Below, one piece after another: positions 33,201-44,230 of a stretch of 64,000 nucleotides of DNA. The translations under genes and the position numbers were made by a program. Under the pieces are notes generated by a model, which did no database searches, was not told the origin of the DNA, and was given only the letters and a program-made list of their open reading frames with translations. Numbering within the stretch: position 1 is the first letter of the stretch; each line of letters opens with the position of its first letter. The stretch covers positions 14,324,538 through 14,388,537 of the forward strand of contig CM031870.1 of the NCBI GenBank assembly GCA_018697195.1. The letters run 5' to 3'. The DNA is from Certhia americana. Taxonomy: Eukaryota; Chordata; Aves; Passeriformes; Certhiidae.

Positions 33201-34762
33201 AACAGATAAAAAAGAAATGAATTGCAGTACCCAGTCCAGGCACCTGAACTGGGCCACGCTATCACAAACTGCATTTTCACAGAGAATCCACATGCTGCAC
33301 ACCAAGGCCACCCACGTGGAAAGGGTGGGCAGAATCCAGCCCAGCTGAAGGCCGGAAGGGAAAAGGCAGAGCTCAACACCCCAAAAACCTCACTCACCCT
33401 CTTCCCAGTGTTCCGCAGAGCCAGGGCCAGCTCGGTGGAGAGGGTGCTCTTCCCAACACCGCCCTTCCCAGACAGCACGAGCAGGATGTGCCGCACCCCG
33501 GCCAGGTTGGTTCTCTCTGCAAGTGTAACACAGAATCAGGGAATATCCTGAGCTGGGAGGGACCCACAGGGATCATCCAGTGAAGCTCCTGGTCCTGCAC
33601 ACACCCCCCAACAATCCCACCCTGAGCATCCCTGTCCAAACTCTCCTGCAGCTCTGGCAGCCTCGGGGCTGTGCCCATCCCTGGGGAGCCTGGGCAGTGC
33701 CCAGCACCCTCTGGGGGAAGAACCTTTTCCTAAAATCCAACCTAAACCTCCCCTGGCGCAGCTCCAGCTGTTCCCTGTGACAGGGAGCAGAGCTGCCCCT
33801 GGGGAGGAGCTGCAGCCGCAGGGAGGTATGACCTGAGTGCAAGGCAGTGGGAAAGAAGAGGTGGCTGTGCCACAGGCTTTGTGTCATCGGATAAGGGACA
33901 CTGAGAACAACGGCAATAAACGCTGTGCGTGGGGAACAAAGGCTTGTCCCGATGACCTAAGCAGCAATTGGGCAGCAGAGCAATAAACGCGCTGGACTGG
34001 TGAGGCTCAGCCCGAGGCTGATGGTGAGCTCAGGTCCTTGGCGTTTCCTTCCTCCGTGCCACACCAGTCGCTTCCTGCCAGTCCCACGCTCCTCTCCAGC
34101 CTTCCTTCCTTCCATTCCCTGCCGCGCTGTCAGCGCTCCCGGTTCTGCTTTGGGCTCAGCTCCCCCGAGCACGGAGCGCTCGGGCCCGGTGTCCCCGGCC
34201 CGGGGCAGCACCGGGGACAGCGGAGCTGCCGGGGCGCTCCAGCCACAGCCGGCAAACCCCAGCCGGGGCCGCGTTCCCGGCGCCACGACACGACCGGGCA
34301 CGGAGTCAGGGCTGGCCCGGCAGCACAGCGGCACCGACGGCATGGAGCCCGCACGGACCATGGCAGAGCTCATCCGCACCTCCGCCGACGGTAAAGGCCA
34401 CGGGTACCACAACGGGGAGGGGAGACACGGGGCCCCGCAGCGAGGTGTTCCCGGGATCCCTGCGCCGGGCCCGGGCCTCTGGCAAGGCTGAGAGGCAGCT
34501 GCCGATAACCGCTGCCCGCCGTCTATGGGAGCCCGGCCCGGGCCGGGAGTGTCACCGGGAGTCGGGCCGAACACCGCGGCACCGGCTCGGCCCGAGCACC
34601 TGGGAACTCCGCGGAACGGGTCCTAACCCCCCGCTAGAGCCGATCATCCCGGTTAGAGACGTCCCCCGCGAGGCGGGTAGGGCCCCCCCAGGCCGAGACC
34701 GCGGATCCCAGCTGCCCCAGGCCGCGGCCTCCCCGCCGCTCACCCCCAGCCGTCCCCTCCAT
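30218..34762 (-). CDS. NUBP2: Cytosolic Fe-S cluster assembly factor NUBP2, seven exons
   Basis: Exons in transcript order: 34762-34744, 33516-33398, 32791-32593, 31698-31544, 31389-31279, 30993-30924 and 30360-30218. Phases are consistent and total 271 residues, equal to human. The Mrp/NBP35 P-loop ATPase has a deviant Walker [10 protein letters not shown] (near residues 22-30), then [21 protein letters not shown] and [11 protein letters not shown], whose CPHC supplies the cysteines for the bridging 4Fe-4S cluster. It is known to work with NUBP1 as the early scaffold of cytosolic iron-sulfur protein assembly. The gene shares a CpG-island promoter head to head with SPSB3. Intron 3 contains an LTR inserted directly at the exon 3 donor. 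Confidence 0.97.
31942..32588 (-). mobile_element. Solo LTR-like element, family A copy 2, in NUBP2 intron 3
   Basis: A 647-base AT-rich insert flanked by the six-base direct repeat TTACCG (31936-31941 and 32589-32594). On the minus strand it starts TGTGGGAATG and carries AATAAA (32094-32089). It shares ordered blocks with 17880-18297. A six-base duplication fits ERV integration; the 3' end reads TGAGA rather than the canonical CA. It has the same orientation as NUBP2. No viral coding sequence is present. Confidence 0.75.
33530..33785 (-). mobile_element. CR1-like 3' fragment (antisense)
   Basis: It starts CACAGAATCAGGGAATATCC and continues with GGCAGCCTCGGGGCTGTGCC and CCTAAACCTCCCCTGGCGCA. 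It ends about 14 bases upstream of NUBP2 exon 2 in transcript terms. Confidence 0.85.
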
Positions 34763-35480
34763 GTTGCTTCCCCGTATCGCCCACTTCCGTCTTCCGCTGG
34801 CCCACGGTCCCGCCCCCTCAGACTGACAGGTGCTTTGCCCAATGGCAGGCCGCGGTCTCACCGGGGGACCCGCCTCTCAGAGCTTCGCAGCCAATCCACT
34901 TCTCGTACTCCCCTCGAATCAGCCAATGGACTTAGTGCTTTCCCTTCGCTAGCGGCCGCCCAATGGCGCCGCTCTCTGGCGATTGGCAGACGGAGCAGCC
35001 AATAGCTCTGGGCTCCCTCAGACCCCGCCCCCTCCGCCTTTGAGTGACAGGGCGCTCAGCCAACAGCGAAGGGGAGCGGCGGGGCCGCAGCCAATAGGCG
35101 CCTGGAGGCGGTGCCTGGAACGGATTGTTTATGTCCCGGGAGGGGAAAGTAGGTCAGAGCGCCGCGGGGCCGGGGCAGCGCCGGGCCGGGCCGGGCCGGG
35201 CCGGGCCTGGCAGGGCAGGTGGGCCGGGGGGCTCGGGGGACGGACCGGAGGTGGCAGCCGGGAGTTGGGGTTTGGCTTAGGGCTGGCCGGGGTCGTGCGA
35301 CCTAAGTGCGGTGGCCTGGCCTGGCCCTGTCCGGCGGGCCTCAGCCGCCGGGACAGCCGGGGCTCCGGTGCCCGCTTTCGGTGGAACCGCTGCCTCCGCG
35401 GCCAGGGAGCCGAGCCGGTGCCACCGCCACCGTCGTGGTCCCCCCGCGCCGCTCTGTGCTTGGGGCTGTGCGGGTCACGC
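34140..35480. promoter_or_regulatory. Bidirectional CpG island, NUBP2 / SPSB3
   Basis: Dense CpG, no TATA box, and seven CCAAT or ATTGG boxes at 34839, 34891, 34923, 34960, 34982 (reverse), 34999 and 35091. NUBP2 starts to the left (ATG 34762) and SPSB3 to the right. A G-rich GGGCC repeat at 35175-35210 is followed by a plausible non-coding SPSB3 exon donor (GCAG/GTGGGC near 35220). Confidence 0.8.
34342..34390 (+). CDS. Possible alternative first coding exon of SPSB3 (speculative)
   Basis: ATG at 34342 opens 16 codons plus one base and ends at a GTAAAG donor (34391). Joining to the SPSB3 acceptor before 37229 leaves the frame open into the normal SPSB3 ATG, adding about 23 residues. It lies inside NUBP2 intron 1 on the opposite strand. 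It may instead be untranslated or not an exon. The agreement of phase has a one-in-three chance of being accidental. Confidence 0.3.
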
Positions 35481-35589
35481 CGCAGCATCGCCCGGGTCCC
35501 CGGAAAGGCCTCGGCGGGCTCAGAGCCCTCAGGGGGGAGCGGCTTTTTGGAGCAGCTCCGCTGTGACAGCAGGAGCGGGACAGTGGCCT

Positions 35590-36040
35590 CCCCTGTCCTG
35601 AAAGCATCTCCAGTTCTGGGGCAGTTCTGGTCAAGAAGGACCTTGAGGGTCTGGAGCGTGTCCAGGGAAGGGAACAGAGCTGGGGAAGGGGCTCAGCCTG
35701 GAGAGAAGGAGGCTCAGGGGGGCCCTGAGCTCTGCACAACTCCCTGACAGGAGGGGACAGCCGGGGAGGGTCGGGCTCTGCTCCCAGGGAACAGGGACAG
35801 GACAAGGGGAAACGGCCTCAAGTTGTGCCAGGTGAGGGTCACGTTGGGTATTGGGAAAATTCCTTCACTGGAAGGAAGGTCAGGGGCAGCAGTGGAGTCC
35901 CCATCCTTCGAGGGATTTAAAAGCCATGTGGATGTGGCACCCGGGGACATGGGTTAGTGGTGTCTTTAGCAGTGCTGGGAGAACGGGTTGACTCGATTCA
36001 AGAGATCTTTTCCAGCCATACCATTCCATGACTGACTCTG
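35590..36040 (+). mobile_element. CR1 3' region
   Basis: GGAAGGGGCTCAGCCTGGAG through GTGGATGTGGCACCCGGGGA and a tail near CATACCATTCCATGACT. In the 5' intron of SPSB3. Confidence 0.85.
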
Positions 36041-36839
36041 CCATCAGTGCTGGATCGTGTTCTGGGATCTCTGTGCTGACTCTAAGCCCCAGCCTTAGCA
36101 AGAGCCTGGGGGAGCAGAGAAGCTCTGCTGGGCTTAACAAAGCTGGAGAAAGGGTTTCTGCTGTGGTTTTAGCTGTTTTCCCAGCATGGCTGTGCAAACT
36201 CTGTGATTTCAGCAGGTGGGATTTCCAGAGCCCTTCAAAACATCCATCCTTCAAAGCATCTGCACAGCTGGCTGTGGCTTGTCCTGTCCTGCTTTTCCAG
36301 GAGTTGCTGTCCCACTGGGCACTGAGGCACAGGAGGCACAGGGCCAGGTGCTTTATGGCAGGCTCTGGCTCGGGACTGATCCCTGAACTCCTGAGGGAGA
36401 GAGTTCAAAGATTACAGACCTGAGGGTCTGTAAAGATAAACTTCAGGCAGATGAGATTGGAAGCCGAGTTTTCCCTGTCACATCCAGTGCAATGATCCTG
36501 TGTGGGAGCTGGGAGCTGGTGTGGCCTGCCAAGCTGTGCACAGGGAAGGAACCTCGGGAAATCTGTCTCTGAACAACTTCCCTGTTGGGCTGGGAGACAG
36601 GCAGCTGCTTCCCTTCTCCCTGTGGTCCTTAAGGCAAGCTGGACAGGTCTGTCACAAGCCTGGTTTCCCTCCAGTGAGCAGGAAAGTGGTTTCTCTTCCT
36701 CTCCAAGCACTGAGAGCAAAGTCTTCCATCAGAGGGCAGCTGCAGGTGGACACAGACAGGCTGCAGGGGGGCTGGGGCAGTGCAGGTGGCTGGAGCCAGG
36801 ACAGCTGCTGGAGGATCACTGGGCACCAGGGAAGTTGTG

Positions 36840-36935
36840 TTTTGGAGCAGCCTGGGACTGTGGAAGGTGTCCCTGCCCATGGAAGGGGTGGAACAAGCTG
36901 AGCTTCCAACCCAAAGGACTCTGTGCTTCTGACAG
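36840..36935 (+). mobile_element. CR1 tail
   Basis: TTGGAGCAGCCTGGGACTGT through TTCCAACCCAAAGGACTCTG. Confidence 0.75.
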
Positions 36936-37248
36936 TGCCAAAATTCCCCAGGCCAGGTGGCTGCTGGGTCCAGTTCCTGCAGAGGGGCAGCTGCTGCCAC
37001 CACCACTGGATATTGGGATCATTTCTAGGGGCCAGCTGAACACCTGGCTCAGGGAGAAGCTGACCCTGGGTGGAGAAAGAGGCTGAAGTTTGCGGATGGA
37101 GCTTCCTTTGCGCCGGCTGAGCTTGTGCTGGTCCCCTGGATGATGGGGGGTGGGGGGGTGGGTGTGGTGACCCAGAGAGTGGCCGTGGGAGGTGACAGAA
37201 GTGTAACCTCGCGTTCCTCTCTCCCCAGCCTACCTGTCTGGGAGCAGC

Positions 37249-40200
37249 ATGGCGCGGCGCCCGCGGAGCAGCCGGGCCTGGCACTTTGTCCTGAGCGGGG
37301 TCCGGCGCGAGGCCGACGGCTGGGCCGGTGCACGGGGCTGGGTCTACGACTCTGATGGGCAGGTAGGCTGGGCTCGGGGGCTCTGCATAGCACTGGGGAT
37401 GTTTTTTCCTTTCCCTGATACCAGATCTGACATGGCCAAAAGCAGAAAGGGTTTAGTAATGATCAGTATTGATACTGAGCTAAATGCTTTTTTAAGCGTA
37501 GAATGGGTGCGTCAAACATAAAGTATGTACAGTATTTTTTTGAAGTAGAGCTCTAGGTAAGTGTTCAAAGTGGATCAGTTTGCTAATCTGGCTGGCTGTG
37601 CTGTCTCCTGGGCTGTGAGGGGCTTACAGATGGTGGTGGAGATTGCAGGGCAGTGTCTTCAGACTGAAATTTCCTCACATTTCCTGCTCTGCAATGTGAA
37701 CCTGGTTCCAGGTGTGCTGGAGATGGCAGCACAGCAGAGAGAGCACGAGTGAGAGTGCAAGGACTGACTGTTTTTCTCTGCCATCCTTCCTTATTTCCCT
37801 AATTCTTAAGTGTGTGAGTTGAGTTCTTTGTGCAGTGGTGGGGACACAAGGAGCTGCTCCAGGAGCTTCAGAACCACACTGAAGCCAGGAGGCTCTGCCA
37901 GAGCACAGTGTCCAAACCTGGGTACTGTGCTCCCAGAAAATGAGCAGTTTTCTGTCCCTGAAGTCATGGGAATGACAGGATTTCTAGACAACAGTACTTG
38001 GGAAAGTTAGAAGTTAGGAAAGACAGAACCCAAGCTCTTGGGTCTGCAAGCCAAAGAAGGAGGCCTGAGCAGTACATGTGTAAGCCCAAGTAGTTTCAAT
38101 TCTCTGTCTTACATAGCTGCAAGAACATGAGTTTAAAGGATTTTTGTCATTAAATACCCCTGACCATGGGGGTGAGTAACAAGCAGGTACACTTGTGCAG
38201 CATGGAAGCCTAGAGTAACTCTGCAGCCATTGGTAAGAGAATCCCTTAGGCAGCACCATAACACAGGAGTGAAACTGGGCTGTGACTCTTACAGTGTCCA
38301 GGCCAGGATCACTTTGGTGTCTTGGCACTGGGGAACAGTAAATCAGGTTTTTGTGTTCATGAGAGTAAACAAAAGCCCTTTAATCCTGCCCTGGGTTCCC
38401 TGTGGGGCTGTCTGCAGTGCTGGCCTGAGGAGCTGCAGCCGTGCTGCTCAGCTGGCTCCCTTTGTTCTGCCCTTTCTCCTCCTCATCCCTCCCAACCTCT
38501 TCACAGCCTCTCCACAGCAGTGCTCAGCTCTGCTGATGGCTGGAACCTGCCTGGTGAAAGCCAAAGCTTTAGCACAGAATTTCCTTCAAAATGTGTTCCA
38601 CACTTGGGCTGTCACCCTGCTGTGACAGCTCCGTGTCCCTGGCAGGCACAAAGAACGTACCAGCAGCACAGAGTGCTGAGAGGCCCCTGCAGCTCAGCAG
38701 GCACTATCCATATCCTAAAGCAGGGTAATTCCATGGGCATGGCTTCCCTGTGTGACAGGCCAGGCTGTGACATGAGCCTGGGGATGTCCCAGCACAGCCC
38801 TAACAGAGCTCTGCCAGCCTAGCTCCCACACCCAGGGGATTCCCAGCAGTCAGCATTCCCTGTTCTCCCCAGCAGCACAGCGACTCGGATTCGGAGCCGG
38901 AGTTTTCCTCCCTGCCTCCCTCCATCCCGAGTGCCCTTCCTGTGACTGGAGAGTCCTACTGCAACTGTGAGAACCAGAGTGAAGCTCCCTACTGCTCCAG
39001 CCTGCACGCCCTGCACCGTGTCCGTGACTGCCGCTGCGGCGAGGAGGATGAGTGTAAGGGGCTGCCCTGGGGCTGAGGCTGGGGGGGACCCTTGCAGTGT
39101 CCTGTTCCTTTCCTGTCCCAGCATTCCTTTGTTTACATCCCGAGGCTGTAGAAGGATTACCAGCCTGTGTTTGCTGTCGTGTTTCCAGGCTCAGGGCTGG
39201 TGCTGTTATGGCGTCAGCGCTCACCTCTGGGACCTGCTTTCCGATCCGGCTTAGGCCCCAGTGAAACAGAGCCGGTGCTTAGGGCCCTCCTGATCCCTGC
39301 AGGGGCTGGCAGGGTGCCTGGCTCAGAGCACAGGGTGGGCTTGGGCTGGGGGGGAGTGTCTGTGGCGTGGCAGAGCCACCCCTTGATCCCATGAAGAGTG
39401 GTGGGGAGGAGGGGGGCTCTTGCCTGGTGTCAGCCAAAATTAGGCCTGGTGAATGCTGACAGCTTTGGAGCTCTGTTCCATCCCTGTGGGACACTGCAGA
39501 GTAGTTCAGGCCTCAAGCAGTTCTCTGATGTGCACAGCTTAAGATTTATCCTCTTAAACAATAAGAGAAATATAAACAAACCCACCAACAGGCCTGCAGA
39601 ACAAACATCTGCCCGTGCTTTGGCTTGGGGCTCGTTCCCTGAGGATCTTTGTCAATCCTTGTCCCCTCTGTGCTTCCTCACCAGATTTTGACTGGGTGTG
39701 GGATGACCTGAACAAGTCAACAGCCACGCTGCTGACGTGTGACAACCGCAAGGTGAACTTCCACATGGAGTACAGCTGTGGCACGGCTGCCATCCGTGGC
39801 AACAAGGAGCTGGCAGATGGGCAGCACTTCTGGGAGATCAAGATGACCTCCCCAGTGTATGGCACTGACATGGTACGTGTGGGGCACACAGAAATGCCCA
39901 GCATTTCCAACAGGGGTGGCAGGATGAGGTTCCAGCACGGCAGATGAGGTTTGAGGCTGTCTGGAAGTGCACGAGTCCATGGGGATCTGCTGAGATGCAT
40001 CCCTGGGATCTGAGGGAACTGATGGATGAAGTGGCTTAGCCATTATCTGTCAGATTGGAGAAGCTGTGGCAGTCTGGTGAAGTTCCCAGTGACTGGAAAA
40101 GAGGAAATGTAACCTCCATTTTTAGAAAGGGAAATACGGAAGATCTGGGGAAGTACAAGCTGACCAATCTCACCTCTGGGCCAGGCAATCATGGAGCAGA

Positions 40201-42877
40201 TCCTTTTGGAGACAATGCAAAGGCACATGGAAAAAGTGGATGTGATTGAGGACATCTATCATGGCTTCACTAAGGGATTCAATGGCCTTCTGTGATGGGG
40301 TTGCAGTGTTGGTGGAGGAGGGAAGAGGAACTGATCTCATCTACCAGAGTTTGTGCAAAGCATTTGTTGCTGCCTTGCATGACATCCTTTTCTCTAACGT
40401 GGAGAGACATGGATTTGACAGAGGGACAACTTGGTGGATATGGAATTGTCTGAATGGTCACATGCAAAGAGTTGGGAGCTGACAGAGACCAGTGACAACT
40501 GATGTTACTCAGGGGCTGGCATTGGGACCATTGAATTGTGAAACAATTGTGAAACATTGAATTGTGAAACAATTCACACCTCTGCTGGGGACATGGACAG
40601 TGGGATCAGGGCACCCTCAGTCAGACTGGAGTGACACATGGCTGTGTGGAGAGGTGACACCCTGAAGAAGAGGGATGGGGCATCCAGAGAGACTTGGACA
40701 GCTGGAGAGGTGGGGTTATGGGAAAGAAGTTGAACAAGGGCCAAGTGCTGGTGTTGCACGTGGGTCAGGGCAATCCCAAGCACAAATCTAGGCTGGGCAG
40801 AGACTGGAGCAAGAGCAGCCCTGGGAGAAGAACATGGGGTGTTGGAGGATGAGAACTGGACATGGCCTGGCCATGAGCCGCCAGAACCCCCCTGTGCTGG
40901 GCTGAGCCCCTGTGTGGGCAGCAGGAGGGGGGGATTCTGCCCCCCCAAGGTGAGACCCCACCTGCAGAACTGCCTCCAGCCCTGGGGCAAACAGCAGCAG
41001 GACCTGGAGCTGCTGGAGAGAGTCCAGAGGAGCCCATGGAGATGTCCCAGGGGCTGGAGCCCCTCTGGAGCCAGGCTGGGAGAGCTGGGGGTGCTCACCT
41101 GGAAAAGAGAAGGATCCAGGGACACCTCAGAGCCCCTTGCAGGGCCTAAAGGGGCTCCAGGAGAGCTGGAGAGGGACTGGGGACAAGGGATGGAGGGACA
41201 GGACACAGGAAATGGCTTCCCACAGCCAGAGGGCAGGGATAGATGGGATATTGGGCAGGAATTGTTCCGTGGGAGGGTGGGCAGGCCCTGGCACAGGGTG
41301 CCCAGAGCAGCTGTGGCTGCCCCTGGATCTCTGGAAATGTCCAAGGCCAGGCTGGACAGGGCTTGGAGGAACTTGGGACAGTGGGAGGTGTCCCTGCCCA
41401 TGGTAGGGGGTGGAATGAGATGAGCTTTACAGCCCCTTCCAACTCAAAGCATTCCGTGACTCTGTGAACAGGAGAGTGACCTTCTCCAGCAGTTTAGCTG
41501 GGCTTCCTCACTTAGGAAGTTGGAGCTGGGAGCCTTCAGCTCCGGCTTGGCTTCACCAACCCCTCTGGGTGTTTTGGGCTGAGCCAAGAAGAGGAGGGAA
41601 GAACTGGAGGTGCAATCTTGGTTGTGTTTTGTTGCTTGAAAAGACGCTGAGCTTGTGTTCTTACTCCCTGCTTTGCCTCCCAGATGGTGGGGATTGGGAC
41701 ATCGGATGTGAACCTGGACAAGTACCGCCACACCTTCTGCAGCCTGCTGGGCAAGGACGAGGACAGCTGGGGACTCTCTTACACAGGTAACATGGGCAGC
41801 AGTGGCATAAGAGGTGCCAGCAGACCTGTGAATCCCTTCACTAAGGACACCAGAGCAGCTGCCAGCAGCTCGCAGCCCTTGGAGCATCTCTCCTGGCCCA
41901 CTTTTTGCAGAGCTCTTAGACGTGGTGTGGGACCCTGCCAGGGCACCAGGGTACTGCTGTCACATCACCATTTTGGGGTGTCATTGCTGCTCCCTGTGCT
42001 CTAGAGTTGTAAAAACTCCACTTTCCCCTTTCCACCAACCACTCTGGGATGGGAGGGCAGGGGTCAGAAATGCAGGGATGTTTTTGGCACTGAGCGAGGC
42101 TGTACCAGCAGCATGGGAGTTGGGATGAATTCCTGGAGTGCAGGTTTTCCACAGAATGTCATTTTTTGGGTGTGTTTTCAGGACTGCTGCATCACAAGGG
42201 GGACAAAACAAACTTCTCCTCGAGGTTTGGCCAAGGCTCCATTATTGGGGTGCATTTGGACACGTGGCACGGGACACTCACGTTCTTCAAGAACCGCAAG
42301 TGCATAGGTGAGAGCCAGGGATGGGGTGGGAGAAACTCGGGGCTGGCTGCAGCAGAAAACACTGGGAAAGCACAAGACCAAGGTGTGAAGTGAGCAGAAG
42401 GAAGATCACATTTGTTGTTTAATAGATCGGGATTTTGGAAAGCTCTTCCCACCAGTTAATAGGTTCAGGGTGGGTGGGAGGGGGAAGATCCTTCTGTCTG
42501 AGCTAACATGTCCTCTCTGCTGCTGTGCCCTGGCAGGGGTGGCAGCCACAAAGCTGCAGAACAAGAAATTTTACCCCATGGTGTGCTCGACGGCAGCCAA
42601 GAGCAGCATGAAGGTGATCCGGTCCTGCGCCAGCCGCACGTCCCTGCAGTACCTGTGCTGCTTCCGCCTGCGCCAGCTCCTGCCAGACTACGTGGACACG
42701 CTGGAGGTGCTGCCCCTGCCCCCAGGACTCAAGCAGGTGCTGCACAACAAATTGGGTTGGGTCTTGAGCATGAACTATAGCTCGTCAAAGCCTTCCTCGT
42801 CCTCGGGGAGCGACTCGGACAGCTCGTGCAGCTCGGATGCGGAGGCCTGCCAAAGGAAGAGGTGCAGGAGGACATAA
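37249..42877 (+). CDS. SPSB3: SPRY domain-containing SOCS box protein 3, six coding exons
   Basis: Exons are 37249-37362, 38876-39053 (or from 38873 by NAGNAG), 39685-39872, 41684-41786, 42182-42307 and 42537-42877. Phases agree, giving 349 residues (human 355). The N-terminus [13 protein letters not shown] is conserved, then a serine/aspartate-rich stretch and a cysteine-rich [16 protein letters not shown]. The SPRY domain spans about residues 97-270 ([50 protein letters not shown]). A SOCS box follows ([17 protein letters not shown]...LPPGLKQVL). The C-terminal CQRKRCRRT is conserved. The family acts as a substrate receptor of Cullin-5 ubiquitin ligases; published substrates include SNAIL and nuclear cGAS. 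The chosen ATG follows a splice acceptor at 37227-37228, so at least one upstream exon exists. Confidence 0.97.
40045..41465 (+). mobile_element. CR1 with reverse-transcriptase remnant, in SPSB3 intron 4
   Basis: 40045-40615 is a decayed piece of CR1 ORF2 (reading frame broken by many stops) with GACTGGAAAAGAGGAAATGT and GGCTTCACTAAGGGATTCAA. 40616-41465 is the 3' UTR, ending TTCCAACTCAAAGCATTCCG and TGACTCTGTG. It is the longest CR1 copy in the window and is not functional. Confidence 0.85.
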
Positions 42878-43029
42878 TGGCTCTACACACCAGGTGGGTG
42901 GGGTTTGTTGTGTTGTCTGCAAGGGCCAGGCAAGCCTGATGCACCTCTTCCTTCTGAGGACATCCATTTCTATGTGTTGGCAAAGATTTCTCCAGTGCTG
43001 TGAAAATCTTTGGCCACGACATCCATCGC

Positions 43030-44230
43030 TGGCTCCAAGAGATGCCACTTCTGACACATGAAATTTGTGGTGAAATACCTGAGCTTCATCTCCTGACCTG
43101 CTATGGAATCCAGCACCTTTTCCTGAAGGATGTCTCTTCTCCCTGTTGGCACAGACAACACTGAAGAAATTGGACTTGATGACAGGAGTTGGATTTGATA
43201 ATCTTTATGGCTCCCTTCCAACTCAGGATGTTCTGTGATGGTTAAGGCAGCCTCCTGGTTGGAGTGTACTGGATTCCAGCCAGATAATGGACCTGTTTCT
43301 TGGAGACACAATCCCAGACCAGTCCTCTCCTCTCTGTGTGTGTAGGTTTGGTGTCTGCCATGACCTCATCCTGCTCTGGGGCACGATGGAGCAGCAGCTG
43401 GAGGGAAAGGGCCCCCAGAGACAGTGCTGGGAGCAGGTACAGGAGCTGAGCTGTGGGTGATCTTCCCCGAGCCCCTGGGGACTTTTAATTGCTTTGCATG
43501 TTGGTTCCTGCTGCTTCTCTTCTGTCCAAGACTGTGTTAAACTGTCATAATAAAAGTAGAAGCTGTCTGTTGTTCCTCTTGGGGCCCTTGAAGGCAGGAG
43601 GCTGCAGGAGCTTGTGTAAGATAGCCTGGGCAGCAGCATGGAAGGGGAAGTTTTGGCTGCAGCAGTTGTGTCACAGCTGGAGGAGGGGAAGGCAGCAGAG
43701 ATGCCCTTGTCTCTGCCCTGTGCAGGGCTCTTGAGCTTCCCAGGAAAGCAGAAGTCTGGTTGGGATGATGTTCAGTGGAGCCAGACTGCTGCCTGTGGCT
43801 GTGCAGAGAAAGGGAAGGCTGCAGGGTTTACAGTGCCTGTTCTCTGGCAGGTCACAGTGGGACAAACACCCCAAACCCCCACCCCAGAGCCTGGCAATCA
43901 GAGCAGCCCCTCCAAGACTTTGTGGTCCTGTTGAGGGGAAATGCTGGACTAGAGTCTGGAGCAGTGACTCATGCCCCTGCCAGGGAATGGGCTCTGTGTT
44001 CCCACAGGGCTGGTGCCAACCCAGGCCAGTCCCTGCAGGGCCTGTGGTCAGCCCATGGGGCTTTTCCCCAGCCTTTGAGCTCTCCTCTGGTGGATAGCTG
44101 AGGAGTCAAGGCTGAGCTGGTGCTGTCAGCCTTGCAAGGGCATTGGAAAGTGGAACAGGGCTGAGAATGGGATGGGAAATGGCTTTTAACCAGTTCTCTC
44201 TGTGAGTTTCCTCCCAACACGTTCCAGCTG
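43030..44230 (+). repeat. Duplicated block, copy 1 (SPSB3 3' flank)
   Basis: Homologous in the same orientation to about 56840-58015. Outer parts are clearly diverged (for example GAGCTGGTGCTGTCAGCC at 44114 and 57900). The core 43281-43603 matches 57004-57326 with one difference seen by eye (43424 G against 57147 C) and no gaps. The core holds a pyrimidine tract with AG at 43344-43345, a 37-codon open frame to TGA at 43458-43460, and AATAAA at 43549-43554. That hexamer is the first after the SPSB3 stop and is probably its poly(A) signal. Confidence 0.9.
43165..43245 (+). mobile_element. CR1 tail
   Basis: TTGGATTTGATAATCTTTAT then CCTTCCAACTCAGGATGTTC. It interrupts copy 1 of the duplicated block and is absent from copy 2. 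Confidence 0.7.

Noticed and set aside
40045..40615. Possible new protein-coding gene in SPSB3 intron 4
   Set aside because: Reads as a CR1 reverse-transcriptase remnant with frameshifts and stops.
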